This document shows positions 1-9,210 of a stretch of DNA of 64,000 nucleotides, piece after piece. Below the pieces are notes generated by a model. It was not told the origin of the DNA. It was given only the letters and a program-made list of their open reading frames with translations, and ran no database searches. The stretch comes from SVEL01 sp045126215 (GTDB taxonomy: Bacteria; Bacillota; Clostridia; Lachnospirales; Lachnospiraceae), in contig JBGVOD010000029.1 of assembly GCA_045126215.1 (NCBI GenBank), positions 69,643 to 133,642 of the forward strand. The letters are read 5' to 3'. A program made the translations under genes and the position numbers. Each line of letters begins with the position of its first letter. Positions within the stretch are counted from its first letter, which is position 1.

Positions 1-300
1 TATTGCAATAGTACAAATAATAATTGGCAATGATTGTTTTCCTGTTTCAAAGACAACCATTAAATCCATACCAAATCCAAGCAATATTACTGCCCACTGT
101 AATATTTTCTTTGAAACAAACTTTATCCCGCTCTCTAAAGGTGCTTTCTTATTCTTGATAAAAAGATTAACTATCATTCCTAAAATTATGGCAATAATAG
201 CACCACCTATTATTGGAAAGAATTGCCCAACAATCCAAGACGGAATGGCAATAATAAGACAAAGTAAAAATCCTTTATAATTCTTTTTAATAAAATCCAT
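1..300 (-). CDS. YeiH-family (UPF0324) membrane transporter, N-terminal part
   Basis: This is the first 100 codons of a gene that runs off the left edge. The minus-strand translation starts MDFIKKNYKGFLLCL and continues with hydrophobic segments and the stretch IGGAIIAIILGMIVN, then GIKFVSKKILQWAVILLGFG. This pattern matches the N-terminus of the YeiH/UPF0324 family, which is often annotated as a putative sulfate exporter. The start ATG is preceded by AAAGAGGAC. It lies 17 bases after the EamA transporter gene on the same strand, so the two are probably cotranscribed. Family membership is from recognition of this pattern; the substrate is unknown, and the C-terminal half is outside the window. 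Confidence 0.75.
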   Translation of the reverse strand, partial: MDFIKKNYKGFLLCLIIAIPSWIVGQFFPIIGGAIIAIILGMIVNLFIKNKKAPLESGIKFVSKKILQWAVILLGFGMDLMVVFETGKQSLPIIICTIAI

Positions 301-317
301 ATTTAGTCCTCTTTCTT

Positions 318-1193
318 TTACTCTTTTCTTTTATTTATATATATCCATTTGTATATTGCACTACTAATAATTATTATATCTCCAATAATACTTATCCCAT
401 CCGGAACCTGATGCAAAAATACAAATCCAAGAATTGCCACAAATACCACCTGAGAATAATCAAATACTGATATTTCCTTTGCAGGCGCCTTTGTATATGC
501 TGCAGTTATGCACAGCTGACCTCCTGCTGCCGATATACCACATAACAACAAACATACAAATTGCCATAAACTCATAGATGTAAATTGAACAACAAAGAAT
601 GGCAGTGAAAATATTGACGAAAATACTGAAAATGCAAAGACAATAACCGGACCTCTTTCACCTTGTTTCCCCAGTTTTCTAACAAAAGTATATGCCATTC
701 CCGCACCTAATCCTCCAAGTACACCTATCAAGGCATATATAAAAGACATTTGAAAAGATGGTTTTATAACAAATATTGCACCTATAAACGCTATAACAAC
801 GCAAGTCATTTCAGTTCTATTTGCTTTTTCTTTAAGTATGAAGTATGACATTATTATAGCGAAGAATGGGGATAACTTATTCAATATATTTGCATCTGCA
901 AGACTTATCTTATCAATGGCATAAAAATTACATACTATTCCAATAGTTCCACAAAGACATCTCAACAAAAGTGGTACATAACTATTCTTTTTAATTTTAA
1001 ATCCCTCTTTGCTCTTTAACAACATAAAAAAAGCAACCACAGCTGCAACAGCATTTCTAAAAAATGCCTTCTGCATTGTAGGCAAATCACCTGCAAGTTT
1101 TATAAAGAGAGACATAAGTGCAAAAAAGAACCCCGAGAAAATAATATATATTATTCCCACCATTTTTTTATTATTAAAAAAATTATTATTCAT
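318..1193 (-). CDS. EamA/DMT-family drug-metabolite transporter
   Basis: A 291-residue, very hydrophobic protein with about ten membrane segments, arranged as two EamA halves (about residues 13-140 and 155-285). The hallmark loop with the R at FFRNAVAA and the KLSPFFAIIMSYFILKE segment at the end of the first half are typical of the drug/metabolite transporter superfamily. Such proteins export or import small metabolites across the cytoplasmic membrane; the substrate cannot be told from sequence. It begins 3 bases after the stop of the aminotransferase gene, which suggests one transcript aminotransferase-EamA-YeiH. A link to amino-acid efflux is inference only. Confidence 0.85.
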   Translation of the reverse strand: MNNNFFNNKKMVGIIYIIFSGFFFALMSLFIKLAGDLPTMQKAFFRNAVAAVVAFFMLLKSKEGFKIKKNSYVPLLLRCLCGTIGIVCNFYAIDKISLADANILNKLSPFFAIIMSYFILKEKANRTEMTCVVIAFIGAIFVIKPSFQMSFIYALIGVLGGLGAGMAYTFVRKLGKQGERGPVIVFAFSVFSSIFSLPFFVVQFTSMSLWQFVCLLLCGISAAGGQLCITAAYTKAPAKEISVFDYSQVVFVAILGFVFLHQVPDGISIIGDIIIISSAIYKWIYINKRKE

Positions 1194-1196
1194 CTT

Positions 1197-2366
1197 TTAC
1201 TTCAAGACTCCGCTCTTATCTATTACTTCTATCATTTCATTTATCTCTTCAACAGGAAGAACTAGTGCAAACCTTACATATCCTTCTCCCATACTACCAA
1301 AGGCGTCACCTGGAGTACAAACAACACCTGCTTTGTCCATCAGCTCCATACAAAATTCCCGTGATGTTTTAAACTTCGGTGGAATCTTGGCCCAGGCAAA
1401 CATTGTTCCTTTGCTGTCCCTGACATTCCATCCTATTCTTCTAAGTCCTGAACAAAGCGCATCTCTACGTTCCTCATATTTTTTGCACTGAGCAAGTGTA
1501 TCTTCTCTCTTTGTATTGAGTGCTACAATGGCAGCCTCCTGTATCGGTTTAAACATACCAAAATCATACTGCGAACGTAAAAGTTTAAGTGCATCTACAA
1601 TCTTTTTGTTTCCTATCATAAAAGCAACTCTGGAGCCTGTAAGATTAAAAGACTTTGATAGTGAAAAAAATTCTACTCCTACATCCTTAGCTCCTTCAAA
1701 TTGCAAAAAAGAGCCTCCCGTTTCTCCATCAAATATTATATCCGAATATGCATTATCATGAACAATAATAATATTATTCTCTTTTGCAAATTCAATTAAT
1801 TCCTTATAAAAACTGTCAGGTGCCACTGCACATACAGGATTATAAGGATATGATACCATCATATACTTTGCCTGTTTAAGAATATCCTTTGGAATAGCCT
1901 TTAAATCCGGCAAAAAGTCATTTTCCTCTTTTAGTTCATAGAAATATTGTCTGGCATTTCCAAAATAAGCTCCTACTTCAAATACAGGGTAGCCGGGATT
2001 AGGTAATAAAACAACATCTTCTGGATTACATAGTGCCATACCAACATGGGCAATACCTTCCTGTGAACCATTTACAGATGTAATCTCATCCAACTCTATA
2101 TCAACACCAAATCTTCTTTTGTAATATGACTTTACAGCTTCAAGAAGCTCTGGGATATCCCTTAACTGATAATGCCAATTCTTTGGAACTCTAACTGAAT
2201 TAACTAGCGCCTCTATTACATCCTGTGACACTTCAAAATCAGGTGTTCCAACAAATAAATTGTATAATTTCTTACCCTCTTTTTCCAATGCAGCTTTCTT
2301 TTCGTTTATTGATGCAAAAATGCCTGTTTCAAAATGATCTAATCTTCTTGACAATTCAATATTCAT
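1197..2366 (-). CDS. PLP-dependent aminotransferase class I/II, DapL-like
   Basis: The chosen ATG (MNIELSRRLDHFETG) has GGAGG six bases upstream; an in-frame earlier start 16 codons upstream lacks such a site. The 389-residue product has fold-type I features: PNPGYPVF at the cofactor-binding region, NPVCAVAP, the D-x-A-Y motif in VHDNAYSDI, the Schiff-base lysine in SLSKSFNLTGSR, and a C-terminal VRFALV arginine. The overall pattern resembles LL-diaminopimelate aminotransferases and related alanine/aromatic aminotransferases. It would move an amino group between an amino acid and a 2-oxo acid in the cytoplasm. Assignment to lysine/peptidoglycan synthesis is not proved, because no other dap genes are nearby. 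An EamA transporter gene follows directly. Confidence 0.85.
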   Translation of the reverse strand: MNIELSRRLDHFETGIFASINEKKAALEKEGKKLYNLFVGTPDFEVSQDVIEALVNSVRVPKNWHYQLRDIPELLEAVKSYYKRRFGVDIELDEITSVNGSQEGIAHVGMALCNPEDVVLLPNPGYPVFEVGAYFGNARQYFYELKEENDFLPDLKAIPKDILKQAKYMMVSYPYNPVCAVAPDSFYKELIEFAKENNIIIVHDNAYSDIIFDGETGGSFLQFEGAKDVGVEFFSLSKSFNLTGSRVAFMIGNKKIVDALKLLRSQYDFGMFKPIQEAAIVALNTKREDTLAQCKKYEERRDALCSGLRRIGWNVRDSKGTMFAWAKIPPKFKTSREFCMELMDKAGVVCTPGDAFGSMGEGYVRFALVLPVEEINEMIEVIDKSGVLK

Positions 2367-2449
2367 AACTATCCTCCAAACATTCGGAATATAATGATAT
2401 ATGAATTGCTCCATTGTTTCACAACTCCCGCAATTCTACACATATTCGT

Positions 2450-2573
2450 AATCCGTTGATTTTCCATGGAAAATCAATTCTTCCTCATATGTGTTTGGGT
2501 CAAAAGGTCTGTACTCTTATACTGCAAGCAGGTGCGAGTTCAGACTTTTTGACCCTTGTATCATTATAATATG
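2450..2573. repeat. Interspersed repeat copy A with hairpins
   Basis: About 120 bp between thiC and the aminotransferase gene. It opens with AATCCGTTGATTT, a small hairpin (GATTTTCC/GGAAAATC) and TTCTTCCTCATAT, and closes with GTATCATTATAAT. In between, positions 2497-2555 form a long hairpin (GGGTCAAAA.GTCT with AGAC.TTTTGACCC). The same opening and closing sequences with a different central hairpin recur at 20841-20958. The hairpin lacks a clear T-run on either strand, so it is not a standard terminator, though it could end thiC transcripts. Its right end overlaps the thiC stop codon. Confidence 0.6.
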
Positions 2574-3874
2574 TCTATATATTCTCCAGCTAATGCTTTA
2601 TTCATGCTACGTACAGCACAGAACTTACCACACATGCTACATGTGTCACTATGATCATCCTCTGGTTTTCTGGAATCTCTGATAGTTTTAGCTGTTTCAG
2701 GGTCAAGAGCACATGCAAACTGCTCATCCCAATCAAGATTTCTTCTTGCATCTGCCATTCTATCATCTATGTCTCTGGCACCAGGAATTCCCTTTGCAAT
2801 GTCCGCTGCATGAGCAGCAATCTTTGAAGCAATTATTCCCTGCTTAACATCTTCTACATTTGGAAGTGCAAGATGTTCCGCAGGTGTAACATAGCATAGG
2901 AATGCAGCCCCATTCATTGCTGCAACAGCACCTCCAATTGCACTTGTAATGTGATCATATCCTGGTGCAATATCTGTTACTAATGGTCCAAGCACATAGA
3001 ATGGTGCGCCCATACATAATGTCTTCTGAACTTCCATATTAGCTGCAATCTGATTAAGTGGAACATGTCCAGGACCTTCAACCATAACCTGAACATTGTG
3101 GTCCCAAGCTCGCTTTGTAAGCTCTCCAAGTCTGACTAACTCTTCTATCTGGCAAACATCTGTTGCATCTGCAAGACATCCAGGTCTGCATGCATCTCCA
3201 AGAGATACTGTAACATCATACTCTTCACATATATCTAATATCTCATCAAAATATTCATAGAATGGATTCTCTTCTCCTGTCATGCTCATCCATGCAAAAA
3301 CAAGACTACCACCTCTGCTTACAATATTCATTTTTCTTTTATGATTCTTAATCTGATCAATTGTCTTTCTGGTAATTCCACAGTGCAATGTAACAAAGTC
3401 CACACCATCTTCTGCATGCATCCTTACAACATCTACAAAATCCTTTGCCGTAAGTGTTGCAAGATCTCTCTGATAATGAATTACACTGTCATATACAGGT
3501 ACTGTACCAATCATTGCCGGACATTCACTGGTAAGCTTTCTTCTAAATGGTTGTGTATCACCATGACTTGATAAATCCATAATAGCTTCTGCCCCCAGAT
3601 TTACAGCACTCATAACCTTCTGCATCTCTATATCATAGTCTTTACAATCCCTTGATACACCAAGATTAACATTTATCTTTGTTCTAAGCATACTGCCAAC
3701 GCCTTCCGGATCAAGGCATTTATGATTTTTATTTGCACAAATTGCAACCTTACCTTCCGCAACAAGCTTCATAAGATTTTCTACTGGCATCTTTTCTTTT
3801 TTTGCTACGATTTCTATCTCTGATGTTACTATTCCTTTTCTGGCAGCATCCATCTGTGTTGTATAATTTCTCAT
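2564..3874 (-). CDS. thiC: Phosphomethylpyrimidine synthase ThiC
   Basis: A 436-residue radical-SAM enzyme that rearranges aminoimidazole ribotide to 4-amino-5-hydroxymethyl-2-methylpyrimidine phosphate, the pyrimidine half of thiamine. Conserved ThiC stretches are visible: MDLSSHGD, PVYDS, SRGGSLVFAWM, SLGDACRPGC, VMVEGPGHVPL and LGPLVTDIAPGYDH. The C-terminal iron-sulfur motif is CSMCGKFC (Cys412, 415, 419), one residue shorter in the last gap than the CxxCxxxxC of proteobacterial ThiC. The start has AAAGGAG upstream. It follows the flippase gene by 21 bases on the same strand, an unexpected partner. No TPP riboswitch is recognisable upstream. The thiazole genes are 12 kb away. Confidence 0.96.
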   Translation of the reverse strand: MRNYTTQMDAARKGIVTSEIEIVAKKEKMPVENLMKLVAEGKVAICANKNHKCLDPEGVGSMLRTKINVNLGVSRDCKDYDIEMQKVMSAVNLGAEAIMDLSSHGDTQPFRRKLTSECPAMIGTVPVYDSVIHYQRDLATLTAKDFVDVVRMHAEDGVDFVTLHCGITRKTIDQIKNHKRKMNIVSRGGSLVFAWMSMTGEENPFYEYFDEILDICEEYDVTVSLGDACRPGCLADATDVCQIEELVRLGELTKRAWDHNVQVMVEGPGHVPLNQIAANMEVQKTLCMGAPFYVLGPLVTDIAPGYDHITSAIGGAVAAMNGAAFLCYVTPAEHLALPNVEDVKQGIIASKIAAHAADIAKGIPGARDIDDRMADARRNLDWDEQFACALDPETAKTIRDSRKPEDDHSDTCSMCGKFCAVRSMNKALAGEYIDIL

Positions 3875-3895
3875 ACTCTTTCTCCTTTTACCCTA

Positions 3896-5428
3896 CTATG
3901 CTCTACGTTTTTTTATAATAGCTTTTGCCTTATCTGTTATCATTCTAAAGCCATCAGTTCTACAGTATGCTAATATAAATACTACACAGCATGCAATACC
4001 AACTATTACTGCCTTTACAACGAATATAAATACACTATCTACAACTATTCCTTTTGTAAGATATGAAAGAACTGCTATTGTACATGCAACAAGTCCACAG
4101 TTTATACCCATTGATATATAATACTCACCTGGTTTTCTATCAAAGTATTCCTGAAACAGTACTCTTGGTTCATACCAGAAATATGTAGATATTCTTGCAA
4201 TTGCTGATGCAAATATAACACCTGCTATTCCCATAATCTTTCCAAGTATAAATGACAAAATAATATTTAATATAGCTCCAATAAGCATAACGTATTTTGT
4301 TCTTCTATACAATCCTGTTGCATCCCTGTAAATCCAAAGTGGTGTTAAAACACACGAAAAATATGTATTAATTGTTATTGCTATAACCGTTACATTATCA
4401 AATACAAATTCTGCACCAAGCCATATACCAATGAGATCGTTAATCATAATACAAAATCCACTTGTAATAATACCACAGAATATAAAGCTTGCAGACTGCA
4501 TTGATTTGAAAATTCCATATTTCTTCTCAGCACTTTCTTTTGCAACAACATTTCCGACACTTGCTGTTAAAGCAGAGAATACAATTTGTTCAACCAGCAA
4601 CAGCTTACAGCTAACCATATAATAATTTGAATACAATCCTGTTAACACTGTTCCTGCAACTATAGACATAATAATATTATCAGTAGCAGAGTAAAGAGTA
4701 TTACTTACTTTATATATAAATACACCGAAAATATTATGGAACATATTACTACTAAATTCTTTAGAAACCTTTCCGGTATATTGTTTGTCTTTTATATACG
4801 GATATTCTCTATCCGTTACTCTTGATGCAACAATGTTATTTATCAGCTGAACAACTACACCAATTGCAAGATAGAGAATATAATTCTTTGTCAGTAATAA
4901 TGCCACTATTTGAAGCACTGTTTTAAGTACCTGTGTCCACATTCTTATGTTTACAACTTTATAATCCTTCTGGTCAGCAGTAAGAAGTGTTGTCTTATAA
5001 ACTAAGAGATATGACATTACAACACCGGCAAGTGAGAATAAATAATATATCTCAAGATTTGGAATATCTTTATCCGTATTAATTATATATTTAAGAAATG
5101 GCACACATGCCAGGCCTAAACCGAGCACAACAAGCGCTATTACATTGTATATCTTTTTATAGAAATTTATTGTTTTAGCAATTTGTTCATGATCATTTTC
5201 TGCTAATGGCTTGTAAAATGAGAAAGCCATTGCTGTTCCAAACCCCAAATCTGCCATAGACAGCAGTGAGAGTACATCCGAAAAGATTGCATTCATTCCA
5301 AGAAATTCTTTTCCAAGTGTATTAATAAAGACAGATCTTGAAACGAAACTCAAAACTAGAACAACTATTTGATATACAAAACCAAACATCATATTTCGCG
5401 CCGAATTTTTTACTCTTGTATCAGCCAT
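3896..5428 (-). CDS. Polysaccharide (Wzx/MATE-like) flippase
   Basis: A 510-residue integral membrane protein with about 14 hydrophobic segments. The N-terminus (NMMFGFVYQIVVLVLSFVSR, then FINTLGKEFLGMNAIFSDVL) is typical of oligosaccharide flippases of the MOP superfamily, which move undecaprenyl-linked sugar repeat units across the cytoplasmic membrane. The start is preceded by GGAAGG. No glycosyltransferase cluster is adjacent; the only partner on the strand is thiC 21 bases downstream, so the transported glycan is unknown. A gap of 107 AT-rich bases separates it from the ABC permease stop. Confidence is high for the family and low for the substrate. Confidence 0.85.
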   Translation of the reverse strand: MADTRVKNSARNMMFGFVYQIVVLVLSFVSRSVFINTLGKEFLGMNAIFSDVLSLLSMADLGFGTAMAFSFYKPLAENDHEQIAKTINFYKKIYNVIALVVLGLGLACVPFLKYIINTDKDIPNLEIYYLFSLAGVVMSYLLVYKTTLLTADQKDYKVVNIRMWTQVLKTVLQIVALLLTKNYILYLAIGVVVQLINNIVASRVTDREYPYIKDKQYTGKVSKEFSSNMFHNIFGVFIYKVSNTLYSATDNIIMSIVAGTVLTGLYSNYYMVSCKLLLVEQIVFSALTASVGNVVAKESAEKKYGIFKSMQSASFIFCGIITSGFCIMINDLIGIWLGAEFVFDNVTVIAITINTYFSCVLTPLWIYRDATGLYRRTKYVMLIGAILNIILSFILGKIMGIAGVIFASAIARISTYFWYEPRVLFQEYFDRKPGEYYISMGINCGLVACTIAVLSYLTKGIVVDSVFIFVVKAVIVGIACCVVFILAYCRTDGFRMITDKAKAIIKKRRA

Positions 5429-5535
5429 TTATATAAACCTTCCTTTTTTGAATAAGCTATTTTTACAAACAGACTTCTATATTATACTTAATCGGGTTTA
5501 TAAATTCAATATAAAATATACAAACTATAATGTTA

Positions 5536-8223
5536 TTAGCTGATATTTTCATCTTTCAGTGTATCAATAACGTTCTGATTTTTTACTTTTCTTGCCGAAT
5601 ATAACATAGTAATACCTATTGTGAAGAATACTCCAAATATTGCTATTACATATCCAAACCAAGGGAATTCTAATTCATATACAAAAGGTCCTGTAATACT
5701 TTTCATTAAATACAAAATTATCACTGTAGATAATGGAAGACCAAATAATAAAGCCTTTAATCCATAAAATGCACTTTCGTATGCAATCATTTTATGAAAA
5801 GCTTTTGATGTCATTCCAACTGATCTAAGCATTGCAAACTCTCTCTTTCTAAGCGAGAAGCTCGTTGATATTGTATTGAATATATTCGCTACACATATAA
5901 GTGTCATCAAGATAATGAATCCATATACAAAAACAGATATTAATAGTATAAGATTATCCATCTCTTTCTTCATTTCTATAACATTTTCAATATAAACATC
6001 TTCACCTTCCGAGAGATTATTGTCTGACATTATTTTTGTCAGTTCCTCAACAAACATTTTGTTATCATTTGTTTTAAATACTGCATATTTATCAGACAAC
6101 ATCATTCTATAATTATCTACAAATTCTGGAGTTACAATAAACACTAAAGAATTACTAAATGCAGACATTCCAAAAGGTATATCATCTATTATGGCATATG
6201 CATTAAATTCCAAAATTCTTGTTATATCTTCCTTATCTTCATCTGAATATCCTGTTGCAATACACCTAATATTATTTCCTTCATATGATTTATCAAAAAC
6301 TTCTCCACCATATTTTGCGTATTCATCTTCATGATATACTGTTTTATTAATATTATTTACTATGACAATATTATTTGTTTTACTTACAAAATCATCATAA
6401 TTATATCCATAATTTTCAAGGTATTTAGATAAAGATTTTTCATCCATAACTATAAAACTTGTAATTATTTCATACTTTGTACTTTCTATCAAATCTCTTT
6501 CGTCGATAAAATTCTCATATTTTTCACTGAGCACATCTTTACATTCAGAAAAATCTAATTCTCTATCAAAGTAATACTTATTTTCATATATATTGTATAA
6601 AGAAAAAACAGACATATCATCAATATTTTCAGATTTTTCTATATTTTTTACGATTTCATTTACGCCTTCATCACCTTCAGTTTTTATTATATTTCCCATT
6701 TCATCATATTCATATCCCATTCCATTAGGCGAAATACACACATCGAAATCTATGTTTCCTCCATAAACTGAAATATACTGCTGCTGAATGAAAGACACAT
6801 ATGAATATACTACCAAGAATAATGTCAAACTAATAAATAACGAGAATATTGTAATTCTGTATCTTTTCTTATTTCTCTTTAAATTTTTAAGCGCAAGTTC
6901 ACCTTCAAAACCAAATAGCTTTCTGGTAATCTTTGATGTTTTAACAGTCTTTCCAGATATTTTTATATCCTTACTCTGTCTTATTGCGTCAATTGCTGTA
7001 ATTTTAGAAGCCCTTCTAGCAGGAATATATGCCGATACAGCTATTGTAATAAGTGAAATCACAACGCTTGTAATAATAACATCCCAGTTTACAATTACTT
7101 TAAGTTCAACCTGCACCTGCGTCAAACTATCAAGTAATGGCTGAATACATTTAAATGTAATGAAAATGCCTCCAATTCCTGCAATGATACCAAGTACGAT
7201 ACCGATAACTCCTTCGATTAGGCCTTCAAAGTAGACACTCATTCTCTTTTGTTTCTTTGTAGCTCCTACACTTGAGAGCATTCCTAAATATCTGCTTCTT
7301 TCAGATATTGAGATAATGAACGCATTGCTAATAAGTGCTATTGAACTAATAACAATAATAGCTATTAGAACAGCCTTAAAACTTGTCATTACAGACTGTA
7401 CATTTGTATACTTTGACTGTCCATAATATGTTAATACATTCCAGTTTGGATATGCTACTGTATCTGAAGATAATTCATCTTCTAATTCAAATATATCATC
7501 AGTATAGCTATTGCTTATAATACTTGACCTAAAGTAGCCATTTACCTTATCTGACAACGATAATGAATCCATATCAAGAAGCGTCCACACTGGGAATATA
7601 ATACCTTGGTCATATTCTATAGTTTTGCTTTCATAATCTATGTCCTTTGAAATACCTACTACTGTATATTCACTGTTGCCGAATTTTACAGTATCTCCTA
7701 CCTTTTTTCCACCAAGAATGCTATTCATCGGATATGACAATACTACTTCTCTATTGTTCTCAGGGAATCTTCCTGAAGATAAGTTAATATTCATCATATC
7801 GTAATATCTGTTTTCTACTTCTGTCACCTGCACGTAAATGTCACGTGCATTATCTTCTATATACTCTGTATTTTCTAAATTTTCTGAGTTTTCTGTACCT
7901 TCTATGCTTTCCGTATTTTCTGTCTTATCTTCTTGATCTATATCTACCTTATAATTACCTATAACCTTTGAAATAATGTATTCTTCTACATCAAGTTTAT
8001 CAACAATCTTTTCTGTATCACCATAATTATATGACTCAAATTTAACATGCATATTAGCATAATATTTCATTTCAGTTCTACCAAAATAGTCAAGAATTGA
8101 ATAACTGATTGTTGATACAGCCGTAAGCATAGCTACCGCAATAACAATAGCTATTGTTGTAACGATAGTTCTTTTCTTATTTAACTTCATATGACGAAGT
8201 GTAAGTTTATTTACAATATTCAT
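5536..8223 (-). CDS. FtsX-family ABC transporter permease
   Basis: An 895-residue permease with one N-terminal membrane segment (about 17-39), a large extracytoplasmic domain, a first FtsX block (about 275-410, including IALISNAFIISISERSRYLG), a second N-terminal-type segment near 450, another extracytoplasmic domain and a last FtsX block (about 760-885, with SLRKREFAMLRSVGM). This two-block layout is found in MacB-, BceB- and YtrF-like exporters and mechanotransmission pumps. Residues about 105-125 are a Glu/Asn/Thr-rich insert. The ATG chosen lies two codons after a GTG and has GAGGTG upstream. It is the second gene after the ATPase, 14 bases apart. Function in peptide resistance or envelope sensing is inferred from the linked two-component system. 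Confidence 0.85.
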   Translation of the reverse strand: MNIVNKLTLRHMKLNKKRTIVTTIAIVIAVAMLTAVSTISYSILDYFGRTEMKYYANMHVKFESYNYGDTEKIVDKLDVEEYIISKVIGNYKVDIDQEDKTENTESIEGTENSENLENTEYIEDNARDIYVQVTEVENRYYDMMNINLSSGRFPENNREVVLSYPMNSILGGKKVGDTVKFGNSEYTVVGISKDIDYESKTIEYDQGIIFPVWTLLDMDSLSLSDKVNGYFRSSIISNSYTDDIFELEDELSSDTVAYPNWNVLTYYGQSKYTNVQSVMTSFKAVLIAIIVISSIALISNAFIISISERSRYLGMLSSVGATKKQKRMSVYFEGLIEGVIGIVLGIIAGIGGIFITFKCIQPLLDSLTQVQVELKVIVNWDVIITSVVISLITIAVSAYIPARRASKITAIDAIRQSKDIKISGKTVKTSKITRKLFGFEGELALKNLKRNKKRYRITIFSLFISLTLFLVVYSYVSFIQQQYISVYGGNIDFDVCISPNGMGYEYDEMGNIIKTEGDEGVNEIVKNIEKSENIDDMSVFSLYNIYENKYYFDRELDFSECKDVLSEKYENFIDERDLIESTKYEIITSFIVMDEKSLSKYLENYGYNYDDFVSKTNNIVIVNNINKTVYHEDEYAKYGGEVFDKSYEGNNIRCIATGYSDEDKEDITRILEFNAYAIIDDIPFGMSAFSNSLVFIVTPEFVDNYRMMLSDKYAVFKTNDNKMFVEELTKIMSDNNLSEGEDVYIENVIEMKKEMDNLILLISVFVYGFIILMTLICVANIFNTISTSFSLRKREFAMLRSVGMTSKAFHKMIAYESAFYGLKALLFGLPLSTVIILYLMKSITGPFVYELEFPWFGYVIAIFGVFFTIGITMLYSARKVKNQNVIDTLKDENIS

Positions 8224-8237
8224 ATTCACACCTCGCT

Positions 8238-8936
8238 CTACATTGAAACCACTTTATTTTTCAAAACTTCATCTCTTGCGACTTTACCGTCTTCAATTGT
8301 AATTATTCTATCTGCCTGAAGAGCTATTCTTTCATCATGAGTGATAACAATCAATGTCTGGTTATACTTCTTATTTGATTCGTGAAGTAATGTCATAATT
8401 TCTTCACTATTTTTTGAATCAAGATTTCCTGTTGGCTCATCAGCAAGAACTATTGAAGGATTATTAATTATTGCTCTTCCAATTGACACCCTTTGCTGCT
8501 GTCCACCTGATAACTGATTTGGAAGATGCTTCACTCTTTCTTTTAATCTTAAAATACTAAGAACTTCATTTAACTTTTCATTATCAACTTTTTTACCATC
8601 AAGTAACATTGGTAATGTTATATTTTCTTCAACATTTAACACTGGAATAAGATTATAAAACTGATAAATAAGACCTATCTGTCTTCTTCTGAATATCGCA
8701 AGATTTGTTTCATTCAAATCATATATATCTGTTCCATCAATATATACCTTACCAGATGTTGGCACATCAACACCTCCAAGCAAATGTAAAAGTGTAGATT
8801 TTCCCGAACCTGATGATCCTGTTATAGCAACAAACTCACCTTTATTAATCGAAAAAGAAACATTATCCAATGCTTTAACTAATGTTTCACCTTTACCATA
8901 TGTTTTGCATAAATTTTCAACTCTTAATATTTCCAT
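8238..8936 (-). CDS. ABC transporter ATPase (MacB/LolD-like)
   Basis: A 232-residue ATPase with Walker A GSSGSGKST, Q-loop LIYQFYNLIP, signature LSGGQQQR, Walker B IVLADEPTGNLD and the switch histidine in VITHDE. This is the standard set for the MacB/LolD/BceA family, which pairs with FtsX-type permeases. The start has AAGGAG just upstream. It is the first gene of the transporter operon, with its own regulatory region of about 140 bases after the terminators of the kinase gene. It energises the permease encoded directly downstream. Confidence 0.93.
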   Translation of the reverse strand: MEILRVENLCKTYGKGETLVKALDNVSFSINKGEFVAITGSSGSGKSTLLHLLGGVDVPTSGKVYIDGTDIYDLNETNLAIFRRRQIGLIYQFYNLIPVLNVEENITLPMLLDGKKVDNEKLNEVLSILRLKERVKHLPNQLSGGQQQRVSIGRAIINNPSIVLADEPTGNLDSKNSEEIMTLLHESNKKYNQTLIVITHDERIALQADRIITIEDGKVARDEVLKNKVVSM

Positions 8937-8982
8937 TTTTTACTCCTTCTAATAAAAACGCAGAAGCGTTCCTGAATATTTC

Positions 8983-9039
8983 TTACAATCACAGTATATT
9001 TTTAGTTTATTACAATAAAGTGAATTTTAATATTACAAT
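8983..9039 (-). promoter_or_regulatory. TTACAAT repeats upstream of the ABC transporter
   Basis: Three TTACAAT copies (8983-8989, 9010-9016, 9033-9039; ATTGTAA on the coding strand) lie upstream of the ATPase gene. The last two share the 9-mer TATTACAAT and are 23 bases apart, close to two helical turns, as expected for an OmpR-family regulator such as the one encoded at 10395-11078. A possible -10 (TATACT on the minus strand, 8993-8998) has a poor -35, fitting an activated promoter. The operator role is inference. Confidence 0.35.
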
Positions 9040-9073
9040 TTAGTCACATTCCACCCCTATGCAATATGCCGAC

Positions 9074-9111
9074 AAAAGGCTGAACTGAGCCATGGATGGC
9101 GAATTTCAGCC
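9074..9111 (-). terminator. Terminator after the two-component genes
   Basis: On the minus strand GGCTGAA pairs with TTCAGCC (9105-9111 with 9078-9084), with an inner GCCA/TGGC pair, followed by TTTT. It lies 82 bases past the kinase stop and before the ABC transporter regulatory region. Confidence 0.55.
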
Positions 9112-9127
9112 GGTTGCGTCTTTAACC

Positions 9128-9178
9128 TAAAAGTATATTAAGAACATTTAAAAACTCTTATATCCGGAAAACGGAGCA
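9128..9178. repeat. Partial copy of the palindromic element seen at 51247-51335
   Basis: The block AAAGTATATT...CATTT...ACTCTTATATCCG..AAAACGGA matches the interior of the element at 51247-51335 (shared core ACTCTTATATCCG) at roughly 70% by eye. The perfect terminal inverted repeat seen there is not intact here. Confidence 0.4.
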
Positions 9179-9210
9179 AAATGGCAATATGGTTATACCA
9201 CATTGCCATT
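9176..9210 (-). terminator. Hairpin overlapping the kinase stop codon
   Basis: AATGGCAAT.TGG (9180-9192) pairs with CCA.ATTGCCATT (9198-9210); on the minus strand it is followed by TTTTGC. The TAA stop of the histidine kinase (9193-9195) sits in the loop, so the last six codons form one arm. Confidence 0.5.

Noticed and set aside
9061..9125. Segment resembling the 3' half of a c-di-GMP-I riboswitch (CAGCCGGTTGCGTC on the plus strand).
   Set aside because: The 5' half (GCAAACC and GACGCAAAGCC parts) is missing, it faces no plus-strand gene, and the sequence is better explained as a minus-strand terminator hairpin.
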